This document shows positions 1 through 6,356 of a stretch of DNA of 7,803 bases, piece by piece. Made by a program: the position numbers and the translations under genes. The notes below the pieces were generated by a model. That model had not been told where the DNA came from. It ran no database searches and was given only the letters and a program-made list of their open reading frames with translations. Origin of the DNA: Sulfurimonas sp. (GTDB taxonomy: Bacteria; Campylobacterota; Campylobacteria; Campylobacterales; Sulfurimonadaceae); NCBI GenBank assembly GCA_027011725.1, contig JALUZQ010000164.1:1-7803 (forward strand), read 5' to 3'. Each line of letters starts with the position of its first letter. Position 1 is the stretch's first letter.

Positions 1-604
1 TGAAGAGCTGCTTCCTATCATAGATAAAATAGGTCACATTCCTCTTCCCCCTTACATCCAAAGAGAAGATGAATCAGCGGATGCCGATGAGTACCAGAGT
101 GTTTTTGCTAAAGAAGAAGGAGCAGTAGCAGCACCTACTGCTTCACTGCACTTTACGCCAGAGCAACATGAGCGCATTTGTAAAACACATAAACACGCTT
201 ATGTCACACTCCATGTCGGTAGCGGAACATTTAAGCCTGTCGAAGCAGAGATCATCACTGAACACCCTATGCACGCAGAGTATTATGACATTTCAAACGC
301 AGCTAAAGAGCTGCTTGACTCTGACATTCCCATACTCAGTGTAGGTACTACTTCAACGCGTACCATAGAGTTCTATGCAAAACATGGAAAAGTGCAACGT
401 GGAGAGGCGAATCTCTTTTTGCACCCACAAAACAAGCCAAGCAGAGTAAACCATCTGCTGACAAACTTTCACCTGCCAAAATCTACTCTACTGATGCTTG
501 TTGCCTCATTTGTAGGGCTTGAAAAAACGCAGGAGCTCTACGCTGAAGCCATAAAAGAGAAGTACCGCTTCTACTCTTACGGTGACGCAATGCTTATTCT
601 TTAA
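1..604 (+). CDS. queA: QueA, tRNA preQ1-34 S-adenosylmethionine ribosyltransferase-isomerase (5' end cut off)
   Basis: QueA transfers and isomerises the ribosyl part of S-adenosylmethionine onto preQ1 at position 34 of tRNAs with GUN anticodons, giving epoxyqueuosine; it is a cytoplasmic enzyme of the queuosine pathway. The open frame begins at base 2 with no start in view, and 200 residues remain of a family usually about 340 long, so roughly the C-terminal 60 percent is present. Family blocks seen in order are GHIPLPPYI (bases 32-58), GAVAAPTASLHF (119-154), HVGSGTFKPV (212-241), then VGTTSTRTIE, TNFHLPKSTLLML and the C-terminal YRFYSYGDAMLIL. I see no frameshift. The stop TAA at 602-604 faces the dprA stop on the other strand, four bases away. 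No intrinsic terminator is evident, so its transcript probably runs into antisense dprA. The identification is secure because these motifs are specific to QueA. Confidence 0.96.
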   Translation, partial: EELLPIIDKIGHIPLPPYIQREDESADADEYQSVFAKEEGAVAAPTASLHFTPEQHERICKTHKHAYVTLHVGSGTFKPVEAEIITEHPMHAEYYDISNAAKELLDSDIPILSVGTTSTRTIEFYAKHGKVQRGEANLFLHPQNKPSRVNHLLTNFHLPKSTLLMLVASFVGLEKTQELYAEAIKEKYRFYSYGDAMLIL

Positions 605-608
605 AACG

Positions 609-1385
609 CTAAACTACATACACTTTCGCATTTTTTATAATGACCTCGCCACTGAGTTCTGCTTCAAAGAGACGTGAAGGAAACTTTTGCAGCGCTGCCT
701 CATAATTTGGTGCAGTTTTGCAATACTCTAAAAACTCATCCGTACTCTTTTGCTCAGGGCTAAACGCAGTGAACTCTTTTACAAAAGCATCTATGTCATA
801 TATCGCCTTTGCTTTGCCCTCTTGCAGGAGTCTGTTTGTCGCCGCGCTTTCTCCTATTCTATGGGCAAGTACATAAATGGGTTTTCCCATCTTCAAAGCA
901 TACTCCACGCTGCGCATCGTTCCTGAGTTCATATCTGCATAGGTTACGATGAGGATATCTCCAAGTGCGACTACAAGCTCGTTTCTGAGCACAAAGTTAT
1001 ACTTTTGAGAGGGCGTTCCTGCTCCGAACTGACTTAAAACAAGTCCCTCCTCTTCTATGCTTTGTATCAGTTTTGCATTGATGGCAGGGTAGCGTTTATC
1101 AAGACCGGTTGCCGCTACCATTATGGTATGTTTACTTCCAGCTGCCTTATGTGCGATGGCATCCACACCGATGGCTCCGCCACTTACTACACACACCCCT
1201 GCGTTTGCAAGTTTTGTTGCGAGTTGATGTGTCATCTCCCGCGCATACTGATTTGGCTTTCTACTGCCTACTATGGACATTTTTGGAGTTTTCAGCAGTC
1301 CAAGATTTCCTTTAAAGTAGAGCTCTTTGGGGTACTTTTTCATCGCTTCAAGAGCATCAATGTGAACTTCTACTTCAGCTGGCAT
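609..1385 (-). CDS. dprA: DprA (Smf), DNA-processing protein A
   Basis: DprA binds single-stranded DNA entering during natural transformation and loads RecA onto it in the cytoplasm. The 258-residue product carries the DprA Rossmann core: IVGSRKPN (residues 38-45), SGGAIGVDAIAH (68-79), TGLDKRYP (93-100), a YNFVLRNELV block and an NSGTMRSVEYAL block. A C-terminal stretch of about 50 residues, ending KNAKVYVV, fits the small winged-helix-like DprA C-terminus. The N-terminal SAM-like domain of longer DprA proteins is missing; short DprA proteins of about 260 residues are usual in Campylobacterota such as Helicobacter, so this is not truncation. The ATG lies two bases after the stop of the upstream deacetylase-like gene, with an AAGG about 10 bases before the start (plus-strand 1396-1399), so the two are surely co-transcribed. 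The stop converges on queA. The presence of dprA suggests the species may be naturally competent. Confidence 0.93.
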   Translation of the reverse strand: MPAEVEVHIDALEAMKKYPKELYFKGNLGLLKTPKMSIVGSRKPNQYAREMTHQLATKLANAGVCVVSGGAIGVDAIAHKAAGSKHTIMVAATGLDKRYPAINAKLIQSIEEEGLVLSQFGAGTPSQKYNFVLRNELVVALGDILIVTYADMNSGTMRSVEYALKMGKPIYVLAHRIGESAATNRLLQEGKAKAIYDIDAFVKEFTAFSPEQKSTDEFLEYCKTAPNYEAALQKFPSRLFEAELSGEVIIKNAKVYVV

Positions 1386-1387
1386 AT

Positions 1388-2374
1388 TTAGTAAACCTTG
1401 TAGACCTGTACCAATTCAACATCTTTAAAGAGTGCTTTAGACTCTTTTATCGCCTCTAAAGTCTCTTTATGTGGATGCCCTATGGCAATGGCATGCCCGT
1501 GTGCTTTGGCTACTTTTATGGCAACTTTTATCTGCTTTTTCACATAGGCCTTGTCCATATGATGGTCTAAAAAGACATCACGCGCGACATACTTTATTCC
1601 ATAAGCTTTCTCTATCTGAGGTACTTTTGTTTTTGCCGTTGTTCTACTGTCTATGAAATGAATGTTATTTTTTCGTAACGAATAGATCAGTCTATTGACT
1701 GCTTGCTCATCCGATGTAAATTTACTGCCGGTATGATTGTTTATGTAATGCACACGAGGAAACTCTTTTTTAATCTGAGCAATTTTTTGCAATATCTTCT
1801 CTTGGGAGTCCTCAACACGCAAAGTCTCCGGTTCTTCTGCATTAAAGTGCATAGCTTCCATCGGAAGATGTACCATATAGAACTTTTCATGTGCAGCAAG
1901 TTTTGCAGAGTTTGGACGTGCTGCGCGAGGTGGTAAAAACGACATGGTCAGAGGAAGGTGTAATGCCTTTATAGCTTTGACATCCCGTGCAGTTTGTACA
2001 TCATCGATGATGATCGCAAGCTTTGGCTTACTTTTATAAACAACTCTTTTTTTCTGGGGAAGTTTTGGAGGGTTGGCAAGTTTTTCATCTTCGATCTCAT
2101 GCGCAGCAGAGATATACTTTGGCTGCTCTTTTTGCAAAACTGCTTCAAGGCGTTTTTTTACCGTTGGCTGACTCTTTTTTTTGGGCAGTTCATTATACGA
2201 GGCATCACTCGTTTTTTGTGTATAAAGCGTCTGTTTCGCATCTTTAATGCCAAAATAATACCCAACCGTCAAAGATATCAACATCAATGCGACAATGGCT
2301 AAAAACCATGCCAAATAGGCTAAATATTTTGAACTTTTATCGACTTTTTTTGTACTTTTTTTTCTTTTCGCCAT
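1388..2374 (-). CDS. Divergent polysaccharide deacetylase family protein (YibQ/DUF610 type), membrane-anchored
   Basis: This 328-residue protein belongs to the divergent polysaccharide deacetylase (Polysacc_deac_2, YibQ-like) family, whose substrate is not settled but is expected to be an envelope polysaccharide. Residues 1-16 are very basic, 18-42 form one membrane helix, about 45-116 is a Lys/Pro/Glu-rich linker, and 118-328 is the catalytic-type domain, expected outside the inner membrane. Family blocks are AIIIDDV (120-126), SFLPP (145-149), HLPME (169-173), NNHTGS (212-217), FIDSRTT (240-246), DVFLDHH (266-272) and AIAIGHPHKET (295-305). The Asp pair and conserved His residues look intact. 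I chose the ATG at 2374: it opens the basic-plus-helix N-terminus and lies about 20 bases from a good -10. A start at 2572 would run through the promoter region and the rpsF leader. The ribosome site is weak (GGCAG). The gene is followed two bases later by dprA. Confidence 0.87.
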   Translation of the reverse strand: MAKRKKSTKKVDKSSKYLAYLAWFLAIVALMLISLTVGYYFGIKDAKQTLYTQKTSDASYNELPKKKSQPTVKKRLEAVLQKEQPKYISAAHEIEDEKLANPPKLPQKKRVVYKSKPKLAIIIDDVQTARDVKAIKALHLPLTMSFLPPRAARPNSAKLAAHEKFYMVHLPMEAMHFNAEEPETLRVEDSQEKILQKIAQIKKEFPRVHYINNHTGSKFTSDEQAVNRLIYSLRKNNIHFIDSRTTAKTKVPQIEKAYGIKYVARDVFLDHHMDKAYVKKQIKVAIKVAKAHGHAIAIGHPHKETLEAIKESKALFKDVELVQVYKVY

Positions 2375-2401
2375 TTTCTGCCAAATGTATAAATTTTCGT
2401 A

Positions 2402-2410
2402 ACTATAGCA
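2402..2410 (-). promoter_or_regulatory. Probable promoter (-10) of the deacetylase-dprA unit
   Basis: Read on the minus strand, this is TG-C-TATAGT, an extended -10 preceded by a T-rich run and lacking a clear -35. That is the usual form of housekeeping promoters in Campylobacterota. Transcription would start near 2395, giving a leader of about 20 bases before the ATG at 2374. No experimental support; assigned by pattern and position only. Confidence 0.5.
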
Positions 2411-2483
2411 AAATAAATTAAAAATCCTATTTTTATGACAATCTGCAATAAATAAAGCTAATGCTAATTTTAAGAAATTTTTC

Positions 2484-2491
2484 TGTATAAT
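2484..2491 (+). promoter_or_regulatory. Probable promoter (extended -10) of rpsF-ssb-rpsR
   Basis: TGTATAAT contains a perfect TATAAT at 2486-2491 and follows a T-rich stretch (AAATTTTTC), with no obvious -35 hexamer, matching the Campylobacterota sigma-70 pattern. The expected start near 2498 leaves a leader of about 95 bases before rpsF. The minus-strand promoter of the divergent unit lies about 80 bases away, so the region is a back-to-back promoter pair. Confidence 0.55.
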
Positions 2492-2497
2492 TGCGCG

Positions 2498-2593
2498 TTC
2501 CTTTCTCTTTGTAATGTCCGTTAGAGACACTATATTTAGATCCGAAAGGGAAACAAAAGCCGTCAGGCACATACCAAGAGGAGATCATACTAT
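2498..2593 (+). promoter_or_regulatory. rpsF leader, possible structured autoregulatory element
   Basis: This is a leader of about 95 bases with more pairing potential than the AT-rich DNA upstream. Local hairpins that can be drawn by eye are TGTC/GACA (2515-2518 with 2526-2529), TCC-GAAA-GGG with a GAAA loop (2541-2550) and GCC-GTCA-GGC (2559-2568). The Shine-Dalgarno AGAGGAG follows at 2577-2583, 10 bases before the rpsF ATG. In many bacteria the S6:S18 complex binds its own rpsF leader through an element with a CCG bulge. CCG occurs three times here (2518-2520, 2542-2544, 2560-2562), but I could not fit the full published architecture, so the S6:S18 reading is only a suggestion. Confidence 0.3.
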
Positions 2594-3028
2594 ATGAGAC
2601 ACTACGAAAACTTAGTAATCGTAAAACCTACACTTACAGCAGAAGAGATTCAAGCTAACATTAAAGCTATCGAAGAAGTTATTACTTCAAACGGTGGTGA
2701 AATAGCTGCTACAGATGCAATGGGAATGAGAAAACTCGCATACCCAATTGAAAAAAACGAACGTGGATATTACCAAGTAATATACTACTCAGCAGCGCCA
2801 TCTGCTATTGCTGAAATCGAAAGACGTTTCCGTATCAACGAAGAGCTTTTACGTTTTGTAACTATCAAATACGATACAAACCGTGAGATCAAAGCGTGGA
2901 ACCAACTTGTTGAAAAAGCAAACAAAAAAGCAGAGACTCCAGCTCCGGCAGCAGAAACTCCAGCGGCAGAGGCAACTCCAGAAGCAGCGACAGAAGAAGC
3001 TCCAGCAACAGAAGCAGCAGCTGAGTAA
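2594..3028 (+). CDS. rpsF: 30S ribosomal protein S6
   Basis: S6 is a small-subunit protein that binds 16S rRNA as a heterodimer with S18, encoded two genes downstream. The 144-residue product begins MRHYENLVIVKPTL, the classic S6 start, and continues with the MRKLAYPIEKNERGYY and RRFRINEELLRF blocks of the ferredoxin-like fold (about residues 1-100). Residues from about 108 on form a tail made almost wholly of Ala, Glu, Pro, Thr and Lys, ending in Glu. Similar acidic, disordered tails occur in other S6 proteins; in E. coli the S6 C-terminus is extended with glutamates by RimK. The tail's DNA is locally GC-richer and repetitive, and it produces long but spurious open frames on the other strand. 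It has a strong Shine-Dalgarno (AGAGGAG) and is the first gene of the operon, followed by ssb after 30 bases. Confidence 0.97.
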   Translation: MRHYENLVIVKPTLTAEEIQANIKAIEEVITSNGGEIAATDAMGMRKLAYPIEKNERGYYQVIYYSAAPSAIAEIERRFRINEELLRFVTIKYDTNREIKAWNQLVEKANKKAETPAPAAETPAAEATPEAATEEAPATEAAAE

Positions 3029-3058
3029 TAGCAATAGCTATAATTTGAAGGAAGACAC

Positions 3059-3631
3059 ATGTTCAATAAAATAATTTTAGTTGGTAACTTAACACGCGAT
3101 ATCGAACTTAGATACTCTCAAGCGGGAATGGGTATTGCAAAAACTGCAATCGCTACAAGCCGTAAATTCACCAGTAATGGTGAAAAAAAAGAGGAAGTAT
3201 GTTTCGTAGATATCACTTTCTTTGGAAGAAGTGCGGAAGTTGCGAACCAATACCTCAGAAAAGGGAGTAAGATCCTTGTTGAGGGAAGATTAAGTTTTGA
3301 ACAATGGGTTGACCAAAATGGACAAAAAAGATCAAAACACTCTGTTATTGTAGAGACTATGCAGATGCTAGACTCAAAAGGTGATAACCAGCAAGGCGGC
3401 GGCTACAATGCTCCTGCTCAAAACGGTGGATATAATGCTCCGCAACAAGGTCAAGCGCAAAGCTATCAACAACCGATGCAACAGCAACAGCCTCAAACGC
3501 AACAGCAACCACAGCAGAGTTATCAACAACCTAGCTACAATAACAATCAAGCACAGGCTCAAAGTCGTGAAATGCCAAGCGCAGCAGCGATTCCTGAGAT
3601 TGATATAGATGAAGATGAAATTCCATTTTAG
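3059..3631 (+). CDS. ssb: Single-stranded DNA-binding protein SSB
   Basis: SSB coats single-stranded DNA during replication, repair and recombination and recruits partner proteins through its acidic C-terminal tip. The 190 residues fall into three parts. An OB fold spans about 1-108, starting MFNKIILVGNLTRDIELRY, with CFVDITFFG at 48-56, KGSKILVEGRL at 68-78 and one Trp at 83. A disordered linker of about 70 residues is rich in Gln, Asn, Gly and Pro. The conserved tip EDEIPF ends the protein. The Gln runs are coded mainly by CAA and CAG triplets, so this DNA is low-complexity and may vary in length between strains. AAGGAAG at 3048-3054 is a good ribosome site. SSB lies between S6 and S18 as in most bacteria, and it may cooperate functionally with the nearby dprA product, which also acts on single-stranded DNA. 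Confidence 0.97.
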   Translation: MFNKIILVGNLTRDIELRYSQAGMGIAKTAIATSRKFTSNGEKKEEVCFVDITFFGRSAEVANQYLRKGSKILVEGRLSFEQWVDQNGQKRSKHSVIVETMQMLDSKGDNQQGGGYNAPAQNGGYNAPQQGQAQSYQQPMQQQQPQTQQQPQQSYQQPSYNNNQAQAQSREMPSAAAIPEIDIDEDEIPF

Positions 3632-3658
3632 ACAAAAAAAGATATAAAAGGTAATAAC

Positions 3659-3922
3659 ATGTCAGAAAAAAGAAAATACAAAAAAAGATATTGTAAATAC
3701 TGTGAAGCAAAAGTTGACTTCATGGATTATAAAGAAGTAGCAAACCTACGTTTCTCACTTTCAGAGAGATATAAAATCATGCCACGTCGTTTGACTGGTA
3801 ACTGTAAACGTCACCAAGATATGATTACAGTAGTTATCAAACGTGCTCGTGCAGCAGCATTAGTTCCATATGTTGTAACTCGTAAGCAAGTTGTAACTGC
3901 ACCTTTTGAGAATTTAAAATAA
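3659..3922 (+). CDS. rpsR: 30S ribosomal protein S18, zinc-binding (C+) form
   Basis: S18 pairs with S6 on the platform of the small ribosomal subunit. The 87-residue product has the full family signature: a basic N-terminus, [29 protein letters not shown] and [12 protein letters not shown]. It retains Cys12, Cys15, Cys49 and His52 (CKYC and CKRH), so it is the metal-binding C+ form; many bacteria also or only carry a C- form lacking these residues. The ribosome site AAAAGG (3646-3651) precedes the ATG. rpsR is the last gene of the operon, 27 bases after ssb, and its stop codon lies inside a hairpin that may help end transcription. Confidence 0.97.
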   Translation: MSEKRKYKKRYCKYCEAKVDFMDYKEVANLRFSLSERYKIMPRRLTGNCKRHQDMITVVIKRARAAALVPYVVTRKQVVTAPFENLK

Positions 3923-3953
3923 ATTCTCTTTGTCTCCCTCTTTAGGGAAGACA
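3908..3953 (+). terminator. Hairpin pair at the end of rpsF-ssb-rpsR, candidate terminator
   Basis: The first hairpin is GAGAATTT/AAATTCTC (3908-3915 with 3921-3928), 8 base pairs with a 5-base loop, and it includes the rpsR stop codon; only TTTG follows it. The second is TGTCTCCCT with AGGGAAGACA (3931-3939 with 3944-3953), nine pairs with one bulged A, and it has no T-run after it. Neither is a textbook intrinsic terminator, but their position at the operon end makes them the best candidates for a 3' end or an mRNA-stabilising structure. Confidence 0.42.
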
Positions 3954-4045
3954 AGCCCAAAACTCCCCCAAACAACACACTTTCACACCTTCACTTAACA
4001 ACCTTTTAAGCAAAAAAAGTCAATAATAGAGAGAGTACTATACAT

Positions 4046-4050
4046 AAAGG
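4046..4050 (+). promoter_or_regulatory. Ribosome binding site that fixes the receptor gene start
   Basis: AAAGG ends six bases before the ATG at 4057 but only three bases before the in-frame TTG at 4054, so the ATG is the better start. Between the rpsR hairpins and this site (3954-4045) the DNA is AT-rich. It has a possible weak -10, AATAAT at 4022-4027, and no Fur-box-like palindrome that I can recognise. Confidence 0.6.
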
Positions 4051-4056
4051 TTATTG

Positions 4057-5937
4057 ATGAAATTTTGCAGGTTTTTTGTTTTTTTGTTTTTTTTAGCAAG
4101 CGCTCTTTATGCTGAAAATCTCGACTCATTACTCAATCAATATAAATCAGCATCAGAGCTCTCTAAAAAAACAAAAGATGAAAATGCAGGAAATCTTATA
4201 GTCTATACGCGTGATGATTTAGAACGCATGCAGGTCGAGTCTCTACAAGACATACTCAAAGGACAACGCTTTTTTCGTTATATCGAAAACAGACTGGGAG
4301 AGCCTGACCTTCTCAATGCAGACCCTATTTCATATAGTTCAAAATCCATAAAAATATATCTCAATGATACAGAACTTACAAACCCAATAGCAGGAACAGG
4401 GCTCATCCTCTTTGGAAATATCGCCATGGACTTTATAGATCATGTTGAAATCTACCAAGGTTTTCCCTCTTTTGAATTTGCCATAGAACCTGCGTTAATT
4501 GTCATAAAACTCTATACAAAAAGTCCAAAAATAGACGCGGGTAATCGTGTAAAAGCACTTGTTGGAACAAATGGATCAAACAAAGAAAATGTTTATACGG
4601 CAGATATTACTGACACTAATATCGGCTACTTTCTCTATGCAAATCATGAAGATGATGTTAGAGACAAACCAACGCTCAAAGATAAAACACTCAAAAGAGA
4701 TACACATACAAATCACTTCTATGCCTCTTTCAAAAAACAGCAAACAAAGTTGGAGTTTAATTTTTTAAGAATAAGAAGAGATCAATTTTTGGGAGCACTT
4801 CCATACGATGTTCCTCAAAAGGCACATAAAGACCAAAACTACATTAGTGCAACATTGAGCACAAAGCTTCTCAGTGATAAAAGTCTCTCTTTTCATGCCG
4901 ACTATCTGCAAACCAACGGAAAATACAGGGCTACCTACTCCCCTGCCTTACCAGCCATATTTGCTAGTTTATCATCATACGTCCAACCATATGATGCGAG
5001 TGCTCTCACACTCTTGACGAAAAAAGAGTACAAAACTGAAAAGAACACTCTCTCCATAGGAGTTCAATTTAGACATAAGAGTTTTCATTTTGATGAAGTA
5101 GAGCGTAATGGTATTGCAGATACAATACCCCAAGTCTACACCCGTGAAGACATCTACTCTCTTTTTTTAGAAGATACTTATACCATCACCCAAAACGATC
5201 TCATATCCTTTTCTATTATGGGGCAATACTATGCACGCGCAAACGAGATAAAAGATGAGTCACCGCAGCAACTGCGTTTGTCTTACATCAAATCCCTCAA
5301 AAACTTTACTTCAAAAACTTTTATAAATAAACAGGAACTTGTCCCCGAACCATATATGACAGCAGAGGTACACATAGGAAATCCGGACTTAGATCCTGAA
5401 AATTATACCGGTGCTTCACAGGAGTTCAGCTATTCAACGAACAAAACGCTTTCAAGGATGACGCTGGCATATACCCATATAGACAACTTTCTTCTGCCAG
5501 ATGCAACTGGGAGAATATTTAATTCAGACGAAGAGACTCATGTATATGCTGCCTCATACGAACTTCACTATAGAGTCACACAAGATGATGAGTTCAAATT
5601 TCAAGCAGATATGTTAAAGTTACAAGGCTCTGATTTGTCTATGGACATCACTCACTATAACTACATTCTGCGTATGACAAACAAAGTGAGAAAGTTCAAT
5701 ATTTTCAACGAACTTATTATCAATCAAGGCTATGGACATAATGATATTGGAGCAGATTACTCTTTAGGAGTAAAATATGAAGTTACGCCTGATTTACATG
5801 TTGCCTTGAAGGGGAACAATATTTTTGATACAGGGCTCAAGAGAGACTATATCTACTCTATTCTTCCCGCTGCTAAAAGTATAGATGTTCCAATTGTTGA
5901 ACAGAAGTTTATGTTGAGTATGGAGTACTTGTTTTGA
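4057..5937 (+). CDS. TonB-dependent-receptor-like outer-membrane protein
   Basis: This is a 626-residue outer-membrane protein of the TonB-dependent receptor type, a family that normally imports metal chelates, vitamins or sugars using TonB energy. Residues 1-19 are a signal peptide ending SALYA. A plug-like domain spans about 45-155, with LIVYTRDDLERMQVESLQDI (47-66), IKIYLNDTEL, HVEIYQG (129-135) and VIKLYTK (149-155). The remaining roughly 460 residues have the alternating aromatic pattern of a beta-barrel and end MEYLF, the aromatic C-terminus expected for barrel assembly. Oddities: I find no clear TonB box between residues 20 and 45, and the glycine-rich stretch usual before the plug's last strand is replaced by FEFAIEPALIVIKLY. 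It may therefore be a sensor rather than a transporter. It overlaps the next gene by four bases and opens a unit with a c-di-GMP enzyme. The substrate cannot be told from the sequence. Confidence 0.82.
   Translation: MKFCRFFVFLFFLASALYAENLDSLLNQYKSASELSKKTKDENAGNLIVYTRDDLERMQVESLQDILKGQRFFRYIENRLGEPDLLNADPISYSSKSIKIYLNDTELTNPIAGTGLILFGNIAMDFIDHVEIYQGFPSFEFAIEPALIVIKLYTKSPKIDAGNRVKALVGTNGSNKENVYTADITDTNIGYFLYANHEDDVRDKPTLKDKTLKRDTHTNHFYASFKKQQTKLEFNFLRIRRDQFLGALPYDVPQKAHKDQNYISATLSTKLLSDKSLSFHADYLQTNGKYRATYSPALPAIFASLSSYVQPYDASALTLLTKKEYKTEKNTLSIGVQFRHKSFHFDEVERNGIADTIPQVYTREDIYSLFLEDTYTITQNDLISFSIMGQYYARANEIKDESPQQLRLSYIKSLKNFTSKTFINKQELVPEPYMTAEVHIGNPDLDPENYTGASQEFSYSTNKTLSRMTLAYTHIDNFLLPDATGRIFNSDEETHVYAASYELHYRVTQDDEFKFQADMLKLQGSDLSMDITHYNYILRMTNKVRKFNIFNELIINQGYGHNDIGADYSLGVKYEVTPDLHVALKGNNIFDTGLKRDYIYSILPAAKSIDVPIVEQKFMLSMEYLF
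5922..5925 (+). promoter_or_regulatory. Ribosome binding site supporting a TTG start
   Basis: GGAG lies inside the last codons of the receptor gene and ends eight bases before the TTG at 5934. It supports TTG rather than the internal ATG at 5961, which would remove half of the signal peptide. Confidence 0.6.
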
Positions 5938-6356
5938 AAACTTTACTGCTGCTGTTCTTCATGACTATCGCCCTGCTTGCATCGGAGCAAGAGCTGCGTT
6001 TAGAATCAAATATTTACCATACTATTACAAAAGAGCTGACACATAAAGAGCGCCCAAAAATCTACATGCAAATAAAGATTCCTTCCATTGAGCAGTTCCC
6101 TTCTCATTTTGAGATTGTCACGCATTGTGAAAAGGCAGACATCCTTCTCATAACCTATGCAAAAGAAGTAAACATCAAGTGTCAAAATAAGATCATCTTT
6201 GGAACACGAAAGAAAACGCTCTCCACGAAGAATACGGTCGGTGCATTTTTTTGGCAAAAAGGCAGACCGAACATCTTGTTTTATAAATCTAGAATTGAAA
6301 AAATAGGTTTAGACCTCGGAAAAGACTTTCAAAAGTATATTGACAATGAAAAATAG
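5934..6356 (+). CDS. Small secreted protein, possibly YfiR-like, between the receptor and the c-di-GMP enzyme
   Basis: I do not recognise this 140-residue protein with certainty. Residues 1-17 form a signal peptide (MKTLLLLFFMTIALLAS), so the mature protein of about 120 residues should be periplasmic. It has two cysteines, Cys65 and Cys83, which could form a disulfide, and a distinctive block VGAFFWQKGRPNILF (102-116) followed by a helix-like end. The order Cys, hydrophobic strand, strand, Gly-aromatic turn, hydrophobic strand and a final amphipathic helix recalls the C-terminal half of YfiR (DUF4154) proteins, periplasmic repressors of membrane diguanylate cyclases. The neighbouring GGDEF-EAL gene makes that role attractive, but the similarity is by eye and weak. 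The TTG start overlaps the receptor stop (TTGA), and the gene's own end overlaps the next start by 11 bases. It is expected to be translationally coupled on both sides. Confidence 0.68.
   Translation: MKTLLLLFFMTIALLASEQELRLESNIYHTITKELTHKERPKIYMQIKIPSIEQFPSHFEIVTHCEKADILLITYAKEVNIKCQNKIIFGTRKKTLSTKNTVGAFFWQKGRPNILFYKSRIEKIGLDLGKDFQKYIDNEK

Noticed and set aside
2375..2572. Possible 66-codon upstream extension of the deacetylase-like protein, starting at 2572 on the minus strand
   Set aside because: It runs through both probable promoters and the rpsF leader and adds a sequence with no family resemblance. The ATG at 2374 gives a normal basic-plus-helix N-terminus.
3039..3044. Perfect TATAAT between rpsF and ssb, as an internal ssb promoter
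   Set aside because: A transcript from it would start near 3051, within the ssb Shine-Dalgarno, and the DNA is AT-rich enough for chance matches. Not excluded, but not supported.
2785..3066. Minus-strand open frames of 61-93 codons across the end of rpsF
   Set aside because: They mirror the Ala/Glu-rich tail of S6, giving Ser/Ala/Cys-rich low-complexity products without ribosome sites.
3391..3580. Repetitive CAA/CAG-rich stretch that could suggest a repeat array
   Set aside because: It is in frame and encodes the Gln-rich linker of SSB; there is no regular repeat-spacer structure.
4054..4056. TTG as start of the receptor-like gene
   Set aside because: The adjacent ATG at 4057 has better spacing to AAAGG and gives a standard signal peptide.
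4021..4056. CAATAA/TTATTG inverted repeat before the receptor gene
   Set aside because: Six-base arms of A and T separated by 24 bases are likely by chance, and no known operator matches. It is not a Fur box.
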